From an uncultured Pseudomonadota bacterium (GTDB taxonomy: Bacteria; Pseudomonadota; Gammaproteobacteria; Steroidobacterales; Steroidobacteraceae): DNA of 5,451 nt. Below are positions 1 through 5,451 of the stretch, piece after piece. Below the pieces are notes generated by a model. That model was not told the origin of the DNA and ran no database searches. It saw only the letters and a program-made list of their open reading frames with translations. Numbering within the stretch: position 1 is the first letter of the stretch; every line of letters begins with the position of its first letter. A program made the position numbers and the translations under genes. The DNA lies in contig CAITAM010000543.1 in the NCBI GenBank assembly GCA_903890265.1, positions 1 through 5,451 on the forward strand. Reading direction: 5' to 3'.

Positions 1-1
1 G

Positions 2-1306
2 GCGCTGGTCGAGCGCTACGGGCCAACGGTCGTCAACGTCACGGTGGTGGAAAAAGGCCAGGGCGCCGTCGGCGGCGACGACGACGAGGGGCAGGCACCC
101 GCGGACCCGCTCGGCGAGTTCCTGCGCCGCTTTGGCGGCATGCCGCACGGCGGCGCCATGCCCGCCCCGCCGGTGCAGCGGGGCGAGGGCTCGGGATTCA
201 TCATCTCGGCCGACGGCTATATCCTGACCAATGCCCACGTGGTGGCCTCGGCCAGCGACGTGACGGTGAAGCTGACGGACCGGCGCGAATTCACGGCCAA
301 GGTGGTCGGGGTCGACAAGAAGAGCGACGTCGCGGTTATCAAGATCCCGGCCAAGGACCTGCCGACCGTCAAGATCGGTGACCCGTCACGACTGCGGCCG
401 GGCGAGTGGGTGGTGGCGATCGGCTCGCCGTTCGGGTTCGAGAACAGCGTGACCGCGGGCATCGTGAGCGCCATGTCGCGCGAATTGCCGGACAGCGGCT
501 ACACGCCCTTCATCCAGACCGACGCCGCCGTCAATCCGGGCAACTCCGGCGGGCCGCTGTTCAACATGGCGGGCGAGGTCGTCGGCATCAACTCGCAGAT
601 CTACAGCCGGACCGGCGGCTTCATGGGCATTTCCTTCGCGATCCCGATCGACGTTGCGGTCAACGTGGAAGAGCAGCTCATCAAGACCGGGCACGTCGAG
701 CGCGGTCGGATCGGCGTCGTGATCCAGGACGTCAACCAGCAATTCGCCGACTCGTTCGGGCTCGAGCGGCCGCGCGGCGCGCTGGTCAGTCAGGTCGAGG
801 AAGGTGCGCCGGGCGCCAAGGCCGGGATCAAGCCGGGCGACGTCATCCTGTCGGTCAACGGCAAGCCGATCGAGCACAGTAACCAGCTGCCGACCCTGAT
901 CGCCGGCATGAAGCCCGGCACGACGGCGGAACTCGAGGTCTGGCGTGACAAGAGTTCGCGCAAGATCGAGGTGCAGATCGCCGAGCTCAAGGAAGGCCGC
1001 GTCAAGACCTCGGCGACCGCTCCGGGCGACCGCAGTGGCAGCGAGCGTCTCGGGCTCAGTCTCCGCCCGCTGTCGGCGCAGGAGAGGCGCACCGCAGGCC
1101 TTGATTCCGGTCTGCTGGTGGTCGACGTGGAGGGCCCCGCGCTGCGCGCCGGTGTGCAGGCCGGGGACGTCATCGTCGGCGTCAACAACCAGCGCGTGAC
1201 GTCGATCGAGCAGCTCGAGCAGGCGGTGGGCAAGTCGGCGCAGAGCGTCGCACTCCTGATCAGTCGCGACGGAACCACGATCTTTGTGCCGCTGAAAATC
1301 GGCTGA
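2..1306 (+). CDS. DegP/HtrA (MucD-type) periplasmic serine endoprotease, 5'-truncated by the window edge
   Basis: This is an ATP-independent serine protease/chaperone of the HtrA family, which in this family degrades or holds misfolded envelope proteins in the periplasm. The frame is open from base 2 (reading ALVERYGPTVVNV, typical of the start of the protease domain), so the GTG at 44 is not the true start; the signal peptide and a short N-terminal stretch lie upstream. The chymotrypsin-like domain has a full triad: His in TNAHVV (236-238), Asp in KSDVAVIKI (326-328) and Ser in GNSGGP (545-547). A Gly/Asp-rich loop with LGEFLRRFGG (about 70-180) fits the family's LA loop. PDZ1 runs from about 701 (RGRIGV) to about 985, and PDZ2 from about 1046 (LGLSLRPL) to the stop. 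Two PDZ domains fit DegP/DegQ/MucD rather than the single-PDZ DegS. The symbol is left blank because degP, degQ and mucD cannot be separated here. A 76-nt gap separates it from the next gene on the same strand. Confidence 0.96.
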   Translation, partial: ALVERYGPTVVNVTVVEKGQGAVGGDDDEGQAPADPLGEFLRRFGGMPHGGAMPAPPVQRGEGSGFIISADGYILTNAHVVASASDVTVKLTDRREFTAKVVGVDKKSDVAVIKIPAKDLPTVKIGDPSRLRPGEWVVAIGSPFGFENSVTAGIVSAMSRELPDSGYTPFIQTDAAVNPGNSGGPLFNMAGEVVGINSQIYSRTGGFMGISFAIPIDVAVNVEEQLIKTGHVERGRIGVVIQDVNQQFADSFGLERPRGALVSQVEEGAPGAKAGIKPGDVILSVNGKPIEHSNQLPTLIAGMKPGTTAELEVWRDKSSRKIEVQIAELKEGRVKTSATAPGDRSGSERLGLSLRPLSAQERRTAGLDSGLLVVDVEGPALRAGVQAGDVIVGVNNQRVTSIEQLEQAVGKSAQSVALLISRDGTTIFVPLKIG

Positions 1307-1382
1307 CGGCGGCGGTGGTCGTTTGACCGGGACACGCACGCGTGACACATTGCGCGGCGTGTCCGCGCAGTGAAGACCCGAC
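1307..1382 (+). promoter_or_regulatory. 76-nt intergenic region with two mutually exclusive hairpins and a weak promoter-like -35
   Basis: This gap follows the protease stop and precedes the first SUMF1-fold gene. It contains a compact hairpin at 1351-1369 (7-bp stem TGCGCGG/CCGCGCA, loop CGTGT). It also contains a longer-range pairing of GGACACGC (1330-1337) with GCGTGTCC (1357-1364). The two share bases 1357-1364, so only one can form at a time. Neither is followed by a T-run, so a standard intrinsic terminator is not supported. TTGACC at 1323-1328 resembles a -35 box, but the spacing to any -10 gives only a poor match (CACATT at 1346-1351). An 8-bp palindrome, CACGCGTG, lies at 1337-1344. 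The Shine-Dalgarno candidate for the next gene is weak (TGAAG at 1371-1375). Any regulatory role is inference. Confidence 0.35.
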
Positions 1383-2390
1383 ATGACAGTTGCCAGTGAA
1401 CGCTCCAATCCCCCGCGCCTGACAGCCCGGGCCGCGGCGCGCATCGCCGCGTGGCTCGCCTCGGCCTTGCTTGGCGTCGTCGCGCTGGCGCCGGTCGCCG
1501 GTGCCGCCGAACAGCGCGGCCCGTTCAAGGACTGCGCGGACTGCCCGGAGATGATCATCGTCCCGGCGGGCTCGTTCGTCATGGGCTCACCGGCGGCGAC
1601 GCCGGACCTGGTGCCGGCCGGGGCCGAGGCGACCCCGACCGTGATCAAGATCGGCCGTCCGTTCGCGCTCGGCCGCGTGGAAGTCACGCGGTCGCAGTTC
1701 CGGGCATTCGTCGCGGACTCCGGCTTCGAGCCCGGTGCCGGCTGCAAGACCTGGGACGAGGCGCAGGGTCGGATCGTCGCCAGCCGCAACCGGACCTTCG
1801 CCAATCCCGGCGTGCCGAAGACGGCCCGCGACGACTGGCCGGCCTCCTGCGTGAGTTACAACGACGCCAAGTCGTACGTGCAGTGGCTGGCGAAGAAGAC
1901 CGGCAAGTCCTACCGGCTGCCGTCGGAGGCGGAGTGGGAGTATGCCGCGCGCGCCGGCAGCAGCAGCGTCTACCCCTGGGGCGACGCGGCCGCGGACGGC
2001 TGCGACTTCGCCAACGTCTACGACCTGTCGACCCGGGCGAGCTATCCGTTTGGCGCGCACCCCGCCCGCTGCCACGACAACTACCCGGACGTCGCGCCGG
2101 TCGGTGCGCTGCGGCCGAACGCGTTCGGCCTGCACGACATGATCGGCAACGTGGCCGAGTGGGTCGATGACTGCTACACGGACTCGTACGTCAACCGACC
2201 CCGTGACGGCCGGGTCTGGGCCTGGCTCGGTGGCTGCAGCCGGCACGTCGTGCGCGGTGGCAGCTGGCTGTCCGAGCCGGCGAGGGCCCGCAGCGCCTTC
2301 CGCGACTCCGCCGAGGCGGGTGAGCGTGCCGACTCCCTGGGATTCCGCGTCGCGGCAGACCTCGAGTCCCGTGCGGAGGCAAAGCCATGA
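1383..2390 (+). CDS. Exported SUMF1/FGE-sulfatase-fold protein, paralog 1 (not a canonical FGE)
   Basis: This 335-residue protein belongs to the SUMF1/EgtB/PvdO (FGE-sulfatase domain) family. Its exact reaction is unknown. Residues 1-41 look like a Sec signal peptide: an Arg-containing n-region (R12, R16, R20), a hydrophobic stretch at about 21-38, and an AGA cleavage motif at 39-41. The domain begins at about 50 with family motifs in order: DCADCPEM, VPAGSFVMGSP (60-70), LGRVEVTRSQFRAF, RLPSEAEWEYAAR (178-190), YPWGD, GLHDMIGNVAEW (249-260), VVRGGSW (289-295) and SLGFRVAAD. By hand alignment, the positions of the human FGE copper-binding Cys336 and Cys341 are Ser297 and Ala302, so sulfatase-type formylglycine formation is unlikely. 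Eight cysteines (51, 54, 121, 156, 207, 230, 264, 285) all recur in the next gene and suggest disulfides in the periplasm. The ATG start has only a weak ribosome-binding site; no better start preserves the signal peptide. The stop overlaps the next start. Confidence 0.9.
   Translation: MTVASERSNPPRLTARAAARIAAWLASALLGVVALAPVAGAAEQRGPFKDCADCPEMIIVPAGSFVMGSPAATPDLVPAGAEATPTVIKIGRPFALGRVEVTRSQFRAFVADSGFEPGAGCKTWDEAQGRIVASRNRTFANPGVPKTARDDWPASCVSYNDAKSYVQWLAKKTGKSYRLPSEAEWEYAARAGSSSVYPWGDAAADGCDFANVYDLSTRASYPFGAHPARCHDNYPDVAPVGALRPNAFGLHDMIGNVAEWVDDCYTDSYVNRPRDGRVWAWLGGCSRHVVRGGSWLSEPARARSAFRDSAEAGERADSLGFRVAADLESRAEAKP
2375..2379 (+). promoter_or_regulatory. Shine-Dalgarno site (GGAGG) for paralog 2
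   Basis: GGAGG lies 7 nt before the ATG at 2387, inside the last codons of paralog 1. Together with the ATGA overlap (2387-2390), this fixes the start of the downstream gene and implies that the two proteins are made from one transcript, probably with translational coupling. It is much stronger than the site in front of paralog 1. Confidence 0.75.
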
Positions 2391-3349
2391 AGTCGCTGGC
2401 CATTCTGGCGTCCCTGCTGCTCGCTGCCGGTGTCGCGCTCGCGGCCCCCCCGGCCAAGGACGCGGCGCCGCCGCTGACGCCCGGTGCCGTGCGCGACTGC
2501 CCGCTGTGCCCGGAACTCGTGACCGTGCCGGCCGGCTCGTTCGTGCTCGGCACGAGCGCCGACCAGCCCGAGGCCTCGCGGGCCACCGGCGAAGCGCCGC
2601 CGCTCAGCGTGACGATGCACAAGCCCTACGCGCTGTCGCGCACGGAAATCACCGTGGCGCAGTTTCGGGCCTTCGCCGACGAGACCGGCTACGTGCCGGA
2701 GTCGGGCTGCCGGGTCTGGGTCGACGGCGCCTGGGTGCTGACCCGTGAGCGGGACTGGCGCAGTCCGGGGTTCACCGAGCCGCAGGCGGAGGCGGAGCCC
2801 GTGGTCTGCGTCAGCTGGGACGACGCCCGGGCCTACGTCGACTGGCTGTCGAAGAAGGCCGGCAAGCGCTACCGCCTGCCGTCCGAGTCCGAGTGGGAGT
2901 ACGCCGCGCGTGGCGGCACCTCCACGGCGCGCTACTGGGGTGATCACGATTCCGGCGAAAACGACCTGCTGACGAGCGCCTGCGACTACGCGAACGTCTA
3001 CGACACGACCGGCGTGCCCGTGTTCGGATTCCCGTGGGCCAATGCGCGCTGTACCGACCGCTTCGCCGGCCTCGCGCCGGTCGCGTCATTCAAGCCGAAC
3101 GGCTTTGATCTCGTTGACATGATCGGCAATGCCCGCGAGTGGGTTCAGGACTGCTACACGACGAGCTACGTCGGGCGCCCGCCCGATGCCCGCGCCTGGG
3201 AGTGGGCCGGCGGTTGCGAGGAGCGGGGCGTCCGCGGCGGGTCCTTCGCCACGCCGCCCGAGACCAGCCGGGCGGCCGCGCGGGGCGGCGCACGCCAGTC
3301 GTCGCGGCAGCAGGACCTCGGCTTTCGGGTCGCCCGCGACGCCGACTGA
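2387..3349 (+). CDS. Exported SUMF1/FGE-sulfatase-fold protein, paralog 2 (diverged, not a canonical FGE)
   Basis: This 320-residue protein is a clear paralog of the preceding gene along almost its whole length. It has a short, standard signal peptide (MKS, then a hydrophobic stretch at 4-16, ALA motif at 17-19). The SUMF1-fold motifs follow: DCPLCPEL, VPAGSFVLGTS, LSRTEITVAQFRAF, YRLPSESEWEYAARGG (162-177), YWGD, ACDYANVYD, FDLVDMIGNAREW (240-252), VRGGSF (282-287) and DLGFRVARD. Its eight cysteines (38, 41, 108, 141, 199, 222, 256, 277) match those of paralog 1 one for one. The FGE catalytic cysteine positions are Thr289 and Ser294 by hand alignment, and the segment after VRGGSF is rewritten into an Arg/Ala/Gly/Ser-rich stretch (294-308). 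It also carries an insertion of about eight residues after YWGD. These changes suggest a different role from paralog 1, perhaps a binding partner rather than an enzyme; that is inference. It starts inside the end of paralog 1 and ends 8 nt before the stop of the convergent MATE gene. Confidence 0.9.
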   Translation: MKSLAILASLLLAAGVALAAPPAKDAAPPLTPGAVRDCPLCPELVTVPAGSFVLGTSADQPEASRATGEAPPLSVTMHKPYALSRTEITVAQFRAFADETGYVPESGCRVWVDGAWVLTRERDWRSPGFTEPQAEAEPVVCVSWDDARAYVDWLSKKAGKRYRLPSESEWEYAARGGTSTARYWGDHDSGENDLLTSACDYANVYDTTGVPVFGFPWANARCTDRFAGLAPVASFKPNGFDLVDMIGNAREWVQDCYTTSYVGRPPDARAWEWAGGCEERGVRGGSFATPPETSRAAARGGARQSSRQQDLGFRVARDAD

Positions 3350-3357
3350 GCGCGCTG

Positions 3358-4794
3358 TCAGGGCCGTGGGCGCCAGGCCCCGGAGCGCCAGCGCCAGTTG
3401 AGCATCAGGCCGAGGCAGACGACGTAGATCAGTGCCGCCCACCAGCCGCCGGTCGGTCCCCAGCCGAACTGCGGCAGGAAGTGCACGTACCCCTCGCCCG
3501 GCGCGAAAGTCAGCATGTGGGTCAGCGGTACCCAGCCGCACCACGCGAGGAGCGCGACGAGGATCGCGGGAACCCGCGCATCGCCCGCGCCGCGCAGGCA
3601 GAAGCCGGAGCCGAGGTTCAGGGCGTCGAACACCTGGAACCCGGCCGCAATCCACATCAGCCGCCCGCACAGGGCGAGCACCGCAGCCGCATTGGGATCG
3701 GTGCCGTTGATGAACCACGCCGCGACCCAGGGGGTGCCGATGGCCAGCAGGACGGCGACACCGCCCATGTAGACGACGACGATGCCGATGACGGCGTTAC
3801 CGATGGTCATCGCCCAGTCGGTGCGGCGCTGGCCCATGGACTGGCCGACGAGAGTGGTGCCCGCGAGCGCGATGCCGACGCCCGGTCCGTAGGCGAGGGA
3901 GGTCAGCATCGTGACGATCTGGGTGGCGGCACCCGCCACGGCGCCCACCCGCACCAGCATCAGCTGGAACAGCGCAAAGCCGAACAGGTCGGCGGCAATG
4001 GCGAGACCCATGGGCAGGCCCAGCGTGAACTGCCGCCGCAGGCGGACGCGGCGCCAGGTGAGGTGAGACTGGAAGTGAAGGCGAACCGGGCGACCGAGGA
4101 AGACCGCCAGTGACAGCAGGACGCCCACTGCCGTCGCCGCGACGGTGCCCCAGGCGGATCCCGCGATGCCCATGTCCAGGCCGAACATGAACCACTCGTT
4201 GAAGATCGCGTTGGTGATGCTGATGAGCAGCGTGATCACGAGGGTGTCGCGTGTCTTGCCCACACCGTTGAAGAACGAACTGAAGCTCCAGGCGATGAGC
4301 GCCAGCGGGCCGCCCACCGCAAAGCGAGGCCACCAGTAGGCCAGCGCCAACTCGCGCACCTCGGCGTCGATGCCGGCCGCCTCCAGCACGGGGCGGGCCA
4401 CGAAGCCGAGCGCGATGAAGGCGGGAATGGTGCAAAGGCTGGCCGCCACGCCCGACCAGGCGGCGTTGGACGCGGCGCGGTAGCGGCGGGCACCGAAACC
4501 CTGCGCGGCGAAGGTCTGCACGCTCATCGCCACGCCGCCAAGCAGCAGGATCCCGCACAGCACGAGCCAGTAGATGGCGCCCATCGCCGCGGTCGCCTGG
4601 GTCGACAGCCGGCCAATGAACCAGGTGTCGGTCAGGTTCAGGATCGACTGCACGCCGCTGTTCAGGACGAGCGGCCCGGCAAGCCCCAGCACCGCGGCAT
4701 AGCTGACCGCAAGCCGCCCGTCCGGCAGGCGCCGCGCGGCCGGCGGAAGCTCGCCGGGCGGTACCGCGGCGCGGGGGGTGACGGGAATGTCCAT
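3358..4794 (-). CDS. MATE-family efflux transporter
   Basis: This 478-residue inner-membrane protein fits the multidrug and toxic compound extrusion family, which exports cationic or other organic compounds using H+ or Na+ gradients. About twelve hydrophobic helices form two homologous halves. The first half carries PLVLNSGVQSILNLTDTWF and IGRL (41-63), the family's TM1 signature, plus the loop AAQGFGARRYRAA (96-108). The second half repeats it with LGLPMGLAIAADLF (258-271) and GQSMGQRRTDWA (317-328). Asp56 in TM1 and Asp269 in TM7 align by eye with Asp36 and Glu255 of Vibrio cholerae NorM, acidic residues implicated in ion coupling there. The length is normal for the family. The N-terminus has about 28 Pro/Ala/Arg-rich residues before TM1. 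The ATG at 4794 has no recognisable Shine-Dalgarno, and no ATG, GTG or TTG precedes it in frame in the intergenic gap. The substrate cannot be predicted. It lies 65 nt downstream of the GNAT gene on the same strand. Confidence 0.94.
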   Translation of the reverse strand: MDIPVTPRAAVPPGELPPAARRLPDGRLAVSYAAVLGLAGPLVLNSGVQSILNLTDTWFIGRLSTQATAAMGAIYWLVLCGILLLGGVAMSVQTFAAQGFGARRYRAASNAAWSGVAASLCTIPAFIALGFVARPVLEAAGIDAEVRELALAYWWPRFAVGGPLALIAWSFSSFFNGVGKTRDTLVITLLISITNAIFNEWFMFGLDMGIAGSAWGTVAATAVGVLLSLAVFLGRPVRLHFQSHLTWRRVRLRRQFTLGLPMGLAIAADLFGFALFQLMLVRVGAVAGAATQIVTMLTSLAYGPGVGIALAGTTLVGQSMGQRRTDWAMTIGNAVIGIVVVYMGGVAVLLAIGTPWVAAWFINGTDPNAAAVLALCGRLMWIAAGFQVFDALNLGSGFCLRGAGDARVPAILVALLAWCGWVPLTHMLTFAPGEGYVHFLPQFGWGPTGGWWAALIYVVCLGLMLNWRWRSGAWRPRP

Positions 4795-4836
4795 GGGGGA
4801 TTTGACGGCCGACGGTAGGAGACGGGACAGCGCGCG

Positions 4837-4863
4837 AGTATAGCGGCCCGGAGGTTGCGTCAG
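4837..4863 (-). promoter_or_regulatory. Possible weak sigma-70-type promoter for the MATE gene
   Basis: Read on the - strand, TATACT (4837-4842) matches the -10 consensus at five of six bases. CTGACG (4858-4863) matches the -35 consensus at four of six. The spacer is 15 nt, shorter than the preferred 17. The -35 candidate overlaps the stop codon of the upstream GNAT gene. A start about 7 nt beyond the -10 would give a leader of roughly 35 nt. In a GC-rich genome a TATA-like hexamer in a 65-nt gap stands out, but the short spacer keeps this tentative. If not real, the two genes are probably simply co-transcribed. Confidence 0.3.
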
Positions 4864-5417
4864 CGTTTAGGCGGCACCCGCGGCAGCAGGGTGCGGCTGA
4901 CCCGCAGCAGCTGCGGATCGTCCGGCAGTGCGCTGCAGGAGAGGCGGCTGACGCGCGCCAGCTTCAGCATGCCGGCGTTCATCGGCAGCACGTAGCCTTC
5001 CATGCGCCGGTAACCCAGCCGTCGCGCCGCCTCGGTCAGTTCGTGCATGAGGACGCGCCCGAGGCCCCGCCCGTGCCAGGCGTCGACAATGGTCAGCGCG
5101 AATTCACAGACCGTGCGGCGATGGCTCGGCACGATCCGTCCACCGCCGACGAGCTCGTCACCGGCGCCGTGGGCGATGAATGCCGCGATGACGCGGCAGC
5201 GCGGGTCACGGAGCTGCTGGCGCAGGTCGGCGATGGCGCCGGGCGGCAGGCGCGGACTCTGTTGCAGGAGGCGCAGGTAGCGGCTGCGCGGGGACAGCGC
5301 CGCGAAGAACGAGGGACCCAGCGCCAGGTCTGCCTCGCGCAGCCGGCGCAGGTAGGCGCGCGTGCCGTCGGCGAGCGTGGTGTGCCGGGCGTGGTCGCGG
5401 TGCCAGCGGCCGCGCAT
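4860..5417 (-). CDS. GNAT-family N-acetyltransferase, start uncertain (frame open to the window edge)
   Basis: This is a predicted acetyl-CoA-dependent acetyltransferase of 185 residues if the ATG at 5417 is used. The N-terminal strand and helix (DGTRAYLRRLREADLAL, 18-34, and LSPRSRYLRLL, 41-51) are typical of GNATs resembling the acetyltransferase domain of protein-lysine acetyltransferases. The core follows: CEFALTIVDAW (104-114), the acetyl-CoA pyrophosphate loop HGRGLG (115-120; consensus Q/RxxGxG/A, with His in the first place), then MHELTEAARRLGYRRMEGYVL (124-144, split by no gap) and NAGMLKLA (147-154). It is probably cytoplasmic, with no signal peptide. The substrate is unknown. No Shine-Dalgarno precedes the ATG, and the frame stays open for the remaining 34 nt to the right edge, so the true start may lie outside the window. 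It is followed 65 nt later by the MATE gene on the same strand. Confidence 0.85.
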   Translation of the reverse strand: MRGRWHRDHARHTTLADGTRAYLRRLREADLALGPSFFAALSPRSRYLRLLQQSPRLPPGAIADLRQQLRDPRCRVIAAFIAHGAGDELVGGGRIVPSHRRTVCEFALTIVDAWHGRGLGRVLMHELTEAARRLGYRRMEGYVLPMNAGMLKLARVSRLSCSALPDDPQLLRVSRTLLPRVPPKR

Positions 5418-5451
5418 CAGGCGAGCGGCGGGGGCCGCGTCGCCTGCCGCC

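Noticed and set aside
44..46. GTG as the start codon of the protease gene
   Set aside because: The same frame continues to the left edge with conserved family sequence (LVERYGPTVVNV), and an export signal is needed for a periplasmic protease; the start is outside the window.
386..1804. Open frame of 472 codons on the - strand across the protease and paralog 1
   Set aside because: It is antisense to two well-supported genes, is composed of Arg/Ala/Asp/Val-rich low-information sequence, shows no domain motif, and is expected from strong third-position GC bias.
2174..2947. Open frame of 257 codons on the - strand within the SUMF1 paralogs
   Set aside because: It is an antisense shadow of two clear paralogous genes, with no ribosome-binding site or motif.
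2136..3129. Short direct repeat of 14 nt (GACATGATCGGCAA at 2136-2149 and 3116-3129)
   Set aside because: It is explained by the shared DMIGN protein motif of the two paralogs rather than by a mobile element or recombination site.
3361..3384. GGGCC/GGCCC inverted repeat as a terminator
   Set aside because: It has a stem of only five pairs with a loop of about ten bases, lies within the MATE coding end, and has no T-run on either side.
3139..4113. Open frame of 324 codons on the + strand over paralog 2 and the MATE gene
   Set aside because: It overlaps the 3' end of a real gene in another frame and runs antisense to the MATE gene. It is rich in Arg, Gly, Ala and Gln, with no recognisable domain.

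Overview
The window is GC-rich DNA with dense coding and very short gaps. It looks like a chromosomal segment from a high-GC Pseudomonadota, probably beta- or gammaproteobacterial. The basis is a DegP/MucD-type periplasmic protease of the kind found in those classes, Sec-type signal peptides, and strong G/C bias at third codon positions. That same bias produces many long spurious antisense frames. The genus cannot be read from the sequence.

Layout: (1) On the + strand, from the left edge to 1306, lies the greater part of an HtrA/DegP serine endoprotease with a complete catalytic triad and two PDZ domains; its N-terminus and signal peptide are outside the window. (2) After a 76-nt gap able to form two competing hairpins come two tandem, exported paralogs of the formylglycine-generating-enzyme (FGE)-sulfatase/SUMF1 fold (1383-2390 and 2387-3349). 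They are joined by a 4-nt ATGA overlap. They share an eight-cysteine pattern but lack the two catalytic cysteines of true FGE. (3) On the - strand, converging on this group with only 8 nt between stop codons, are a 12-helix MATE-family exporter (4794-3358) and, upstream of it, a GNAT acetyltransferase (5417-4860, frame still open at the right edge).

Functional reading: the + strand genes all encode products predicted to act in the periplasm or envelope: a quality-control protease/chaperone followed by two disulfide-rich SUMF1-fold proteins of unknown activity. The - strand pair is an acetyltransferase and a multidrug/metabolite exporter that could be co-transcribed, although a weak promoter-like sequence lies between them. 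There is no sign of mobile elements, CRISPR arrays, tRNA or rRNA. No clearly new system is evident. The most unusual part is the coupled pair of non-FGE SUMF1-fold paralogs next to the protease.
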